This document shows, piece by piece, positions 1 to 7,075 of a DNA stretch of 64,000 nucleotides (positions are counted from its first letter, which is position 1; every line of letters starts with the position of its first letter). Origin of the DNA: Solwaraspora sp. WMMD792 (GTDB taxonomy: Bacteria; Actinomycetota; Actinomycetes; Mycobacteriales; Micromonosporaceae); NCBI RefSeq assembly GCF_029626105.1, contig NZ_JARUBH010000009.1:3472001-3536000 (forward strand), in the 5' to 3' direction. A model generated the notes under the pieces. The model worked only from the letters and a program-made list of their open reading frames with translations, was not told the origin of the DNA and did no database searches. The position numbers and the translations under genes were made by a program.

Positions 1-1218
1 GGTCAGCGGCCCGAGCCCGGCCGGCGCGTCGTCACCGGCTGCCGGCACGCCAAGGCCATCGCCAGCGGTGGCGGTGGCGGTCGGGGTTCTGTCGTGTTGG
101 CGCAGGTGTCGGCGCAGCGCGTCGAGCATCAGCGGGTCCGGTGGTCTGAGTTCGTGGGCGCTGGCTTTGCCCATCTCGTTGAGCTGGTGCACGATCTGCG
201 AGGCGAGCCACCGGCCGCTGGGTGCGGCTTTCGCAGCCCGTACCGCCGGGTCGGCGTGCCCGGCGCGTTGCTCGCGGATGACCCGCAGCATCGCCCCGAG
301 GGTGACCGGGGTTCGTTTGGCGTGCTGTTCGGCCCAGGTGAGCAGGTCCAGCGGGGAGCCGTCGGCGGCGCGTAGTTCGTGGTAGCGCTGGGCGACGTAG
401 GCGCGGACGGTGAAGCCGCTGCTGCCGTCGCCGCGCATCAACGCGGCGGCCATCACGGCCCGCATCCGGTCGGCGTTCGGCACGACGTACGCCTGCCCGA
501 AGTGATCAGCCTCAGCGTCCACGACCCGCCGCTGCTCAACCGTCAGGCTCAGCTGACCCGCGTCGGCGAGAACCCGCAGCAGATCGTGGTAGCGCCAGCG
601 ACGCAACAACGGCACCACCGGGTCGACCGGCAACCCGGCCGTCGGGTCGTAGACGGCGTGCCGGGGCGCCACGGTCGGCCCGATCCGGATCAACGACCAC
701 GGCAGGCCGGACGTGATCACCGCGTCGAGCGCGCCGAGGACGGTCTGGGTGGAGCCGCTGCCCCAGACGACGTACGCCCGGTCGGTGCCCGGGTCGGCGT
801 GGGTGTCGAGGGTGCGGGTGACGCCGGTGGCGATGTCGGTCTCGTCGAGGCTGTCGCCGTGCATGACGGTGACAGCGGCGATGGTGCCGCCGTACAGGTC
901 GGGCAGGCGACGGACGGCGCGGTCGATCGCGGCGGCGATGGCGGCGACCCGGGCGGTGGTCGCGAGGATCAGGTGTACGGCGGTGCCGGCGGTGTCGGGG
1001 TCGGCGTGCAGGGCGGCGAGGGCGGCGGCCAGCGGCGCGGTGTCGCCGGTGGTCTGCGCCGGGGTGCGTAGCCGCAGGATCCGCCGGGTCTGGTCATCGT
1101 CGTCGGGCCGCTCGTCGAGCAGCCGCAGCAGGTCGGTGGCGCCGGCGCTGTCGGGTGGGGGTACGCCGAGGTCGGCGTGCCCGACGGCGTGCAGCACGAA
1201 GGAGACGCGAGGGGACAC
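1..1218 (-). CDS. CARF-like protein of unknown function, truncated by window edge
   Basis: An open frame runs from a GTG at 1218 to the window edge without a stop, so the C-terminus is missing; at least 406 residues are visible. It was read by translating the minus strand directly. The first ~180 residues alternate hydrophobic strands and helices like a Rossmann fold. One segment (WGSGSTQTVLGAL, about residue 175) resembles the S/T-G-T/S-x-Q-M loop of CARF ligand-binding domains of type III CRISPR ancillary proteins such as Csm6/Csx1. The rest is helical and ends in an Ala/Thr-rich stretch. It is divergent from a SAVED-domain gene 158 bp away and 1.6 kb from a CRISPR array, which fits a cyclic-oligonucleotide role. 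The CARF reading is a by-eye pattern call; it could be an unrelated conserved actinobacterial protein. Confidence 0.45.
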   Translation of the reverse strand, partial: MSPRVSFVLHAVGHADLGVPPPDSAGATDLLRLLDERPDDDDQTRRILRLRTPAQTTGDTAPLAAALAALHADPDTAGTAVHLILATTARVAAIAAAIDRAVRRLPDLYGGTIAAVTVMHGDSLDETDIATGVTRTLDTHADPGTDRAYVVWGSGSTQTVLGALDAVITSGLPWSLIRIGPTVAPRHAVYDPTAGLPVDPVVPLLRRWRYHDLLRVLADAGQLSLTVEQRRVVDAEADHFGQAYVVPNADRMRAVMAAALMRGDGSSGFTVRAYVAQRYHELRAADGSPLDLLTWAEQHAKRTPVTLGAMLRVIREQRAGHADPAVRAAKAAPSGRWLASQIVHQLNEMGKASAHELRPPDPLMLDALRRHLRQHDRTPTATATAGDGLGVPAAGDDAPAGLGPLT

Positions 1219-1376
1219 GGCCCGTCCAATCGAGGGGGTGGTCGCGGGGGATGGTGCCGAGCCGATCAACGTTACTCAGTGGATCTGTCGCGGAGCCGGC
1301 GGTGTCGGGTATCCGATGGCGACCTTGCCCCGGCGGCGGGTTCCACAGTGGCGCGGTCGGCGTCGATGATGGCACG

Positions 1377-2501
1377 GTGACGGACGATCGGTGGGACGGA
1401 CCGGGGCTGACGGTGTTCGGCTCGGCCACCGGTGGCGGCCGGGCTGGCCGGGCCGGCGGCGGGTCGGGCGGTGACCGGGGCGGCTGGGCGGGCGGGCTGC
1501 GGGCGGCGTTGTCGGACGGGACGGCGGCGGTGGCGGTCGGCGGCGCGCTGGCTGGCGGGTTCGGTGTCGAGGCGGCCAAGTCGGTGATGGTCGGTGAGGC
1601 GGCCGGCCGGTGGTGGTTCGTGGTGGGTTGCCTGGCCGGGGTGGCGCTGCTGGTGGCCGGGTTCGGGCTGCGGGAGCGGGCGCACCGGCAGGTGCAGGTG
1701 GGGATCGTGGTGACCGCGCGCGACGTCGGGCGTGGGCTGGCCAGGGCCCGGCAGTACGAGCAGCAGGCCGAGGAGTTCAGCCGGTCGACGTGTGCGGTGA
1801 CGGTGGCGACGGCGGTCACCTTGTCCGGTGATCCGGCGGTGGACAAAACTCGGGTCGAGGAGTTGGCGGATGAGACGTTCAACGCGTTGATGCTGGCGCA
1901 GCGGCTGACGCCGGAGGCGACCCGGGTCAATCTGATCCCGACGATGCCGCTGCATCTGGCGTTCTGGTTCGGGGCCCGGCTGGGTCACACCCATTCGCGT
2001 GAGGTGCGGGTCCACGCCGTCCGCCAGGCCGACGGGTCTCCCCCGTATTTCGCGGCGACGGCGTTGCGGGCCACCGAGTCGGCGGTGGCACCGTTGTCGG
2101 CGAGCCTGGAGGTCGTGGCGGGCGGGGATCCGTCGCGGGCGGCGCTCGCGTTGGATCTGCAAGGCTTCGGGCGCCAGTTCGCCGATCCGGTACGGGAGAC
2201 CTGCCGACAACATGGAATCGGTCACCTGCTGGTGCTGCGCAGCGCGGGTGCGTTGTTGACCGAGGACGCGGCCACCTACACCGGGGTGGTGGAGCAGGCC
2301 CGCCGGGAGTGGCTGGCCGCCGCGTTGCCGAGTGCGGCCCGCACCGGCCGGTACGCGGTGTTCCTCAGCGGCTCGGTGGCGATCTCGCTGGCGTTGGGTG
2401 CCCGCCTGGCGGCACCGGATCCGGGGCGGTGGACGGTCTTTTCGTTCGACCGGGACACCCACTCGTACCAACCGTTTCCCTTGCCGGAGCCGACCCGGTG
2501 A
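1377..2501 (+). CDS. Membrane-anchored SAVED-domain protein
   Basis: The GTG start at 1377 gives 374 residues; an upstream start in the same frame cannot be excluded because no strong ribosome site is visible. After a Gly-rich N-terminus there are two hydrophobic segments (about residues 48-65 and 79-97), then a soluble domain from about 110 to the end. Its C-terminal signature (SGSVAISLALGARL, a strand ending VFSFD, then YQPFPLPEP) is that of SAVED domains. These bind cyclic oligonucleotides in CBASS and in type III CRISPR ancillary effectors. No nuclease or protease domain is fused, so the effector action is probably membrane-linked. It is divergent from the CARF-like gene and lies directly before the leader of CRISPR array 1. 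The SAVED call is by motif; the membrane effector role is inferred. Confidence 0.7.
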   Translation: MTDDRWDGPGLTVFGSATGGGRAGRAGGGSGGDRGGWAGGLRAALSDGTAAVAVGGALAGGFGVEAAKSVMVGEAAGRWWFVVGCLAGVALLVAGFGLRERAHRQVQVGIVVTARDVGRGLARARQYEQQAEEFSRSTCAVTVATAVTLSGDPAVDKTRVEELADETFNALMLAQRLTPEATRVNLIPTMPLHLAFWFGARLGHTHSREVRVHAVRQADGSPPYFAATALRATESAVAPLSASLEVVAGGDPSRAALALDLQGFGRQFADPVRETCRQHGIGHLLVLRSAGALLTEDAATYTGVVEQARREWLAAALPSAARTGRYAVFLSGSVAISLALGARLAAPDPGRWTVFSFDRDTHSYQPFPLPEPTR

Positions 2502-2633
2502 GCGACAATTTCCACATCGGCCTGTCGGCGACTACCGGGCGGGAGGTGAGACAGCCACGCCGGGCACAGCGGCCTCCATCGAGGACGGACAAGCCATCGA
2601 TGTACGCAAGATTAGGTGCCGGAGTTGTGGCGA

Positions 2634-2826
2634 AATGTCGATTGCGACAACCTCCGACACGCCCGGGATCCGGGGGAGGTTGGCGGAAAGATCCCAAAGT
2701 ACGCCTGAGCTGCGAAAACTCACCTTACGGAGATCATCTAAGCCGGCATCAAGATCATGATGATCATGAGGTTGCCCTCGGAGCCACCTGTTTGCGCAGC
2801 TCAGACCGCCCAACATTTCGGACACG
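2634..2826 (+). promoter_or_regulatory. CRISPR leader 1
   Basis: This 193-bp stretch precedes the first repeat and is conserved with the sequences before arrays 2 and 3 at exactly the same length. Shared blocks include CGACACGCCCGGGATCC, GGTTGGCGGAAAGATCCCAA, CAAGATCATGAT and ACATTTCGGACACG next to the repeat. Such conservation is expected for the promoter and Cas1-Cas2 docking site of co-acquiring arrays. Confidence 0.85.
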
Positions 2827-3230
2827 GTCTCCGGACACACGAAAACCGCACCGGATTGAAACCCGATGCAACCTCCGCCCCGCCTGTTGCCTGTCAGGGT
2901 CTCCGGACACACGAAAACCGCACCGGATTGAAACCCGATGCAACCTCCGCCCCGCCTGTTGCCTGTCAGGGTCTCCGGACACACGAAAACCGCACCGGAT
3001 TGAAACGTCAGCAACCCCAGTAGGCTGCGCCGCAGCCATTGGAGTCTCCGGACACACGAAAACCGCACCGGATTGAAACTTGAACCGCCCAACCACCATT
3101 CTGCTGACCTGTGTCTCGGTCTCCGGACACACGAAAACCGCACCGGATTGAAACGCGCATCAGACATCCCTGAGTTTTGCACTCAGCGGATGTAGTCTCC
3201 GGACACACGAAAACCGCACCGGATTGAAAC
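2827..3230 (+). CRISPR. CRISPR array 1: six 36-bp repeats, five spacers
   Basis: Repeats start at 2827, 2899, 2971, 3044, 3119 and 3195. All are identical, beginning GTCTCCGGACACACG and ending CACCGGATTGAAAC. Spacers are 36, 36, 37, 39 and 40 bp. The first two spacers (2863-2898 and 2935-2970) are identical. The ATTGAAAC end matches the 5' handle that Cas6 leaves on type I/III crRNAs. Only a weak 5-bp stem (TCCGG/CCGGA) is possible, as usual for type III repeats. The leader is on the left, so the array is transcribed rightward. Confidence 0.97.
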
Positions 3231-3283
3231 CGGCCCCAAAACGTCAGGGATGGGTAGACCCGAGCCGATTTCGGGGCTGAGTG

Positions 3284-3412
3284 TCAGCGCGGTGGTGGTG
3301 GGGTGGTGGTAAGTTCGCCGCATTTGGGGCACCAGCGGCTCTTGACTCGGAATGAGAACAGGCCGGCGAGGTAGCCGATTAGCGCGGTGCTCGTCAACGC
3401 GCAGATGTCCAT
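3284..3412 (-). CDS. Tiny membrane/zinc-ribbon protein (42 aa)
   Basis: The gene starts with ATG at 3412 behind an AGAGGAT ribosome site and stops at 3284. Residues 4-21 form one hydrophobic segment (ALTSTALIGYLAGLFSF). A CPKCG knuckle follows (WCPKCGELTTT), and the end is Pro-rich. A near-identical 43-residue paralogue is encoded at 43405-43536, which argues strongly that this is a real gene. With one Cys pair it may bind zinc as a dimer. The function is unknown. It lies 53 bp from the end of CRISPR array 1 and points toward it. Confidence 0.75.
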   Translation of the reverse strand: MDICALTSTALIGYLAGLFSFRVKSRWCPKCGELTTTPPPPR

Positions 3413-3445
3413 TATCCTCTGCCTTCTCTACGAATGAGGATGGTT

Positions 3446-3483
3446 GGGGTCGGGCCGGTGGTTGCCGCCACCGGCCCGACCCC
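3446..3483 (-). terminator. Hairpin after the 4440-3689 gene pair
   Basis: A 16-bp perfect stem (arm GGGGTCGGGCCGGTGG) has a 6-nt loop (TTGCCG). It lies downstream of the minus-strand gene ending at 3689. No T-run follows, as is usual for high-GC actinobacterial terminators. Confidence 0.6.
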
Positions 3484-3688
3484 TGAAGCTCCACCGGGTC
3501 ACCCCAGCGGAGTACGAGCCCGGGGCGCTTGTCCTGCCGCTGCGACACCCTGACTGTGTAGGCAGCGATGGACACCGGGCCGAGCGGCCGTCCGCGTGCT
3601 CGGAGGCGGACGTGGGGGCGTCACCGCTCGTCGGGTGCCTGGTGCCCGGCCGCCCACCAGGGCTGCAGCGGGTACGCGCCCCGGGGGT

Positions 3689-3973
3689 CTACGGCCGCTC
3701 GGTGGCGGGGAAGTCGACGCCGTTGGGTGGCTGCCGGCGCTGCACCACACCGGGGCGGGTCAAGGCACTCTTGTAGACGCCGATCGCGGCCATCCGCCCG
3801 TCCCGCCCGGCCGAGGTAATAGTGGCGAGGATGCCCACCACCGGGGAATCGACATCGTCGAGGCCGTACCGGATGTCAGAGACCCGTACCGTCATCGATC
3901 GGTCACCGAACACCCAGTCGGCCTTACCGAGATACAGCGTGTCGCCTACCCGGATCAGATCGCGGTCGGTCAT
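3689..3973 (-). CDS. Conserved hypothetical protein (94 aa)
   Basis: The ATG at 3973 (MTDRDLIRVGDTLYLG) shares its base with the TGA stop of the upstream gene, so translation is probably coupled; that fixes this start over in-frame codons further upstream. The protein is small and strand-rich (VGDTLYLGKADWVFGDRSMTV), with a final part ending in a Pro/Arg-rich tail. No signal peptide, membrane segment or recognised motif is visible. It forms a two-gene unit with 3973-4440, divergent from the XRE-like regulator at 4559, which may control the pair. Function is unknown. Confidence 0.6.
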   Translation of the reverse strand: MTDRDLIRVGDTLYLGKADWVFGDRSMTVRVSDIRYGLDDVDSPVVGILATITSAGRDGRMAAIGVYKSALTRPGVVQRRQPPNGVDFPATERP

Positions 3974-4440
3974 CAGTCGTCCCGCCCGTCGTGGACGTAC
4001 CCGTCCGGCCAGAGCCCGGCGTATCGCAACACCGCCCGCACCCGACGCGCCTTGACCTGATCCCACCGGTCCAACACGGCCAACGCGCTGGTAAACGGCG
4101 GGCAGAACGCCGGCACGTCACACACCCGGCACTCGGCCAACCGACTCGGCATGTGCCCGGCGACCGTCTCCCGCGCCTGGGCCAACACCTCCGCGTCCGG
4201 CCGGTTCCGCATCGCCGCCGCCACCGCATCCAAGGGCGTCCCCTGCGGGTCTTCGCCAGGTGCCGCCGCCCCACGAGCGGCCAGCAACCGGAAACGCGGA
4301 TCACGCCCGATGTCCGTCTGTCCCGGCGCCCGTCGCGGCAACGGCGGCCGGTCCGGCGTCGGACCCGCGCTAACCACTGGCTGTCGGGTCCGTTGATACC
4401 TGTTGTCGGGAACCTGGTTCCTGTACACGGCTCTCTCCAT
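3973..4440 (-). CDS. Conserved hypothetical protein with a small Cys cluster (155 aa)
   Basis: The gene runs from ATG at 4440 to a stop at 3973 that overlaps the next start. The N-terminal ~55 residues are Arg/Pro-rich and probably disordered. A helical part includes RLAECRVCDVPAFCPP, in which three Cys residues sit close together and could bind metal. The C-terminal part is helical (LAVLDRWDQVKARRVRAVLRYAGLW). No family is recognised. It is first in a two-gene unit and divergent from the regulator at 4559. Confidence 0.6.
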   Translation of the reverse strand: MERAVYRNQVPDNRYQRTRQPVVSAGPTPDRPPLPRRAPGQTDIGRDPRFRLLAARGAAAPGEDPQGTPLDAVAAAMRNRPDAEVLAQARETVAGHMPSRLAECRVCDVPAFCPPFTSALAVLDRWDQVKARRVRAVLRYAGLWPDGYVHDGRDD

Positions 4441-4524
4441 CGCGGGTCAAAATGCGTTTGAAGGATCTTTTGTGGACTCTTCCTGTGTGGAGGGGATGCC
4501 GGGACCTCTGCGTCAGGTAGCCTA

Positions 4525-4544
4525 GGGACGTTCACAAACGTCCC
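4525..4544. promoter_or_regulatory. Inverted repeat, putative operator
   Basis: Perfect 8-bp arms GGGACGTT/AACGTCCC are separated by CACA, ending 14 bp before the ATG at 4559 of the helix-turn-helix protein. The position suggests autoregulation of that gene and possibly control of the divergent pair. Confidence 0.5.
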
Positions 4545-4558
4545 GGGAGTGATCAACC

Positions 4559-5281
4559 ATGAACACAGCGCTGCACGTGGCGATGAGCCGAACCGGCATG
4601 ACACCCGCGACCCTGGCCGGCAAGGTGGGCGTCGACCCGAAGACTGTCGCCCGGTGGCTCGGCGGTCGCGTTCCTCACCCCCGCCACCGCTCGCAGGTCG
4701 CCCAGGTGCTGAGAGAAGATGAAGACGTGATCTGGTCCGGCTTGGTCAAACGCGGATACGACCGGGAGATCCGCGCCGCATGGCCGACACGCTCAGCCGT
4801 CCCCCGGGAACTCTGGAACGACCTCCTCCACCGCGCCACGTCCCGCATCTGGTGCGCCGGCTACACCTCATACTTCCTCTGGACCGAGGTCCCCGGCATC
4901 ACACCCACCCTGCGCAACAAGGCCGCATCCGGGCTCGACCTACGCTTCCTCCTCGGACACAAGGACTCACCCGTCACCCGCGACCGCGAACGCGTCGAGG
5001 ACGCCGCCCTGTCGATCTCCACCCGCATCGACATCACCACCGCCGAACTCACCAAAATCGAACCCACCCCACAGGTACGCCACACCGACCGCCACATCAG
5101 CCTGTCCGTCTGGATCTTCGACGACGAAGCCCTCGTCAGCACCCACCTCGCCGACCAACTCGGACACGCCTCCCCCACCCTGCACATCCGCCGACGCGGA
5201 TCCAGCGGACTCTTCGACCAATACGCCAACCACGTCGAACACCTCTGGGATGCAGCCGCCGCACCAGCAACAACCACCTGA
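4559..5281 (+). CDS. XRE-type HTH regulator with C-terminal effector-like domain (240 aa)
   Basis: Residues 1-60 form a lambda-repressor-type helix-turn-helix (MSRTGMTPATLAGKVGVDPK, then TVARWLGGRVPHPRHRSQVA). The remaining ~180 residues hold a mixed alpha/beta domain (LHRATSRIWCAGYTSYFLW, DLRFLLGHKDSP, SLSVWIFDDEALVSTHL). It resembles the phospholipase-D-like domain often fused to actinobacterial XRE proteins, although the HxK motifs of true PLD enzymes are not evident. GGGAG lies ~10 bp before the ATG, and a palindromic operator candidate precedes it. It is probably a local regulator. The HTH is clear; the C-terminal assignment is inferred. Confidence 0.75.
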   Translation: MNTALHVAMSRTGMTPATLAGKVGVDPKTVARWLGGRVPHPRHRSQVAQVLREDEDVIWSGLVKRGYDREIRAAWPTRSAVPRELWNDLLHRATSRIWCAGYTSYFLWTEVPGITPTLRNKAASGLDLRFLLGHKDSPVTRDRERVEDAALSISTRIDITTAELTKIEPTPQVRHTDRHISLSVWIFDDEALVSTHLADQLGHASPTLHIRRRGSSGLFDQYANHVEHLWDAAAAPATTT

Positions 5282-5373
5282 CAGCAGGTTGAGGCGAGCC
5301 AATTAGGCTTTGGTGCTTATGCTCGCCGCGTACGTGATCCGGCACTGCCCCCTGGAGGATCGACCCCGAGCGA

Positions 5374-5493
5374 TTACAGCGTCGCAGACAGCGGCACGAG
5401 CTGCCCCCCGGCACGGGAGCGGGCGATCACCGCAGCGTCCTTGCTGTCCCGGAAAGCTTCGAGCTCTTCCCACTCGTCGATTTGGTGACCCCA
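5374..5493 (-). pseudogene. Possible C-terminal remnant of a Phd/YefM-type antitoxin
   Basis: A 39-codon reading frame without a start codon ends in TAA at 5374. Its translation (IDEWEELEAFRDSKDAAVI) resembles the C-terminus of Phd/YefM antitoxins. A stop (TAG at 5494-5496) precedes it, so only a fragment could remain. The rest of 5282-5511 shows nothing I can support. Confidence 0.2.
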
Positions 5494-5511
5494 CTAGATC
5501 GGCGGCCACGT

Positions 5512-5802
5512 TCAGTGGGCGGTCCAGCCGGGTTGGCGGGTGAGGCGGTGTGGCTGGCGGGCCGGCAGCCACCTGGCCCGGCGGGCGCAGTCGGGGCACG
5601 GGGCGTGGCCGTGGATCCGGTCCGCCGGGCCGGCGACCGCGGCCAGGTCGGCGACGACCCGCGCCGCGGTCAGGTTGACCTCCGGTGGCACCAGCCACCC
5701 GCTGTACTGGAAGCGGTCGGCGATCGGGCCGAGCCGGGCACGTACCTCGGCGCGGCGGCGGTCGTTCACGATGTCGTAGACGACGAGCACCGGCCGGTTC
5801 AC
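5512..5802 (-). CDS. cas2: Cas2-like protein, second copy (96 aa)
   Basis: The GTG start at 5802 overlaps the TGA of the preceding cas2 gene in a GTGA arrangement, so the two are translationally coupled. The protein opens like Cas2 (VLVVYDIVNDRRRAEV, then RARLGPIADRFQYSGWLV), matching the ferredoxin-like beta1-alpha1-beta2 core, including the conserved Asp after beta1. A CPDC motif and a basic tail follow. Its sequence differs considerably from the upstream Cas2. It is the last gene of the operon RT-cas1-cas2-cas2. Two different Cas2 subunits may form a heterodimer or serve alternative complexes; that is inference. Confidence 0.8.
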   Translation of the reverse strand: MNRPVLVVYDIVNDRRRAEVRARLGPIADRFQYSGWLVPPEVNLTAARVVADLAAVAGPADRIHGHAPCPDCARRARWLPARQPHRLTRQPGWTAH

Positions 5803-6077
5803 CAGCCGGCCCAGCCCTGCTCGGGGAGGACTTCCAGCGGTACGCCGTACCCGGCGGTTTCGCAGTCCGGGCAGGACGGCAGGGCCAGCAGGTGCCCGCC
5901 GCCGGTGAACCGTTCGGCGCTGGCGGCGAGCAGCCGGTCCAGGTGCGCGTCACCGATGTGGATGGTGAAGACGCTGTACAGCACCCGTACGCCGTGGCGG
6001 CGCAGCAGCGTCGTCAGCTGCCGGCGGTCGCGGTCGTCGGGCAGGTCGAAGGTGACGGTCCACCAGCTGGGCCTCAT
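5799..6077 (-). CDS. cas2: CRISPR-associated Cas2, first copy (92 aa)
   Basis: The ATG at 6077 lies 5 bp after the stop of cas1. Typical Cas2 features are WTVTFDLPDDRDRRQL for the first strand and its acidic end, then RRHGVRVLYSVFTIHIGD for helix 1 and strand 2. A later CPDC motif (about residues 69-72) is shared in position with the second copy. Length is normal for Cas2, which dimerises between two Cas1 dimers during spacer integration. The start and spacing show it is co-translated with cas1 and the second cas2. Confidence 0.88.
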   Translation of the reverse strand: MRPSWWTVTFDLPDDRDRRQLTTLLRRHGVRVLYSVFTIHIGDAHLDRLLAASAERFTGGGHLLALPSCPDCETAGYGVPLEVLPEQGWAGW

Positions 6078-6082
6078 GACGG

Positions 6083-7075
6083 TCACCTCCAGCGGAACGG
6101 CCGGTACTGCGCCTGCTCGTCGAGCAGCCAGCCGCGCAGCCGCAGCGCCTGGCGGCGTACCAGTTGGTGGTAGGTCGGCTGGTCGGCGGGGGCCGGCCAT
6201 TCGCGGGCCGGCATGGCAAGCCGGGCCTGATACCGCGAGATCAGCGCGGACGTCGCGCCGGGTGTCAGGTGGGTGCCGTCGAAGTCGGCGTCGGTCACGG
6301 TACGCAGACCGAGCATCGCCAGTACGGTGCTCTCCAGCAGCGCCGGCCGCCACTCCTCCATCAGGTCGAAGGCGAGCGTGGGCCGGCCCCGGCTCGGGGT
6401 GTGCAGGAACGACAGGTACGGGTCGAGCCCGGCGGCGAGGATCGCCCCGTGTACGGTTTCCCGCAGCAGCGCCGAGCAGTAGTTGATCAACGCGTTGATC
6501 ACGTCGCGGCGGCTGCGGTCGCGGGCGGCGAAGCCGTACTCGGCCGGTGTCATCACCCGGACGGCGCGGAAGTACGCCCCAGCCGCCGCGCCTTCGATGC
6601 CGATCAGTTGTGCCAGGTCGGTCGCGGCGCTGGCGGCCTGCTCGAACTCGGCGAGCCGGGTGACCGCCGCCCACACCGTCGCCGGGTCGCCACTGCGTTT
6701 GGCGCGGCGGCGCAGCAGCGTCGCCTGGTTGGCGATCTTGGCGGGGATGACGGCGCGGGCCAGGTCGAGCCGGGCGGCCGGGTCGCGGTGCCGGTCGAGT
6801 TGACGCAGCCGGGCGGCGATGTGCCCGGCGGTGGGCGGTTCGAGCCGACCCAGCGGTCGGCCGGTGCGGCTGAGCAGGATCAGCGGGATGTCGTGGGCGA
6901 GCATGCTGTGCATGGCGTGCGGGGTGACGGTCACCCGGCCGGTGGCGACGACCTCGCCGACCATGGTCAGTGGCGCGGAGGCGCGCAGCACACCGTCGCG
7001 GTGCACGACGAGCCGGCCGTCGCGCCGGCCGAGGACGCAGTCCGGGCCGATCACGTGGAACGCCTTGCCGATCAT
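6083..7075 (-). CDS. cas1: CRISPR-associated integrase Cas1 (330 aa)
   Basis: Cas1 inserts new spacers at the leader-repeat junction. The N-terminal beta domain (residues 1-80) is followed by a helical catalytic domain holding the expected metal ligands: E161 (GIEGAAAGAYF), H225 (YLSFLHTPSRG) and E240 (FDLMEEWRP). Length is typical. The ATG at 7075 overlaps the TGA of the reverse-transcriptase gene (ATGA), so the two are coupled. It is not fused to the RT, unlike many RT-Cas1 proteins. All active-site residues appear present, so the adaptation module is probably functional for the three arrays nearby. Confidence 0.95.
   Translation of the reverse strand: MIGKAFHVIGPDCVLGRRDGRLVVHRDGVLRASAPLTMVGEVVATGRVTVTPHAMHSMLAHDIPLILLSRTGRPLGRLEPPTAGHIAARLRQLDRHRDPAARLDLARAVIPAKIANQATLLRRRAKRSGDPATVWAAVTRLAEFEQAASAATDLAQLIGIEGAAAGAYFRAVRVMTPAEYGFAARDRSRRDVINALINYCSALLRETVHGAILAAGLDPYLSFLHTPSRGRPTLAFDLMEEWRPALLESTVLAMLGLRTVTDADFDGTHLTPGATSALISRYQARLAMPAREWPAPADQPTYHQLVRRQALRLRGWLLDEQAQYRPFRWR

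Noticed and set aside
1094-2471. Two long leftward open frames opposite the SAVED gene
   Set aside because: Translations are Arg/Pro/His-rich low-complexity sequence; the plus strand shows membrane segments and SAVED motifs.
2532-3208. Open frames across CRISPR array 1 with repeated FNPVRFSCVR-like peptides
   Set aside because: The periodicity comes from the CRISPR repeats, not from a repeat protein. The same holds at 8010-8651 and 13647-13937.
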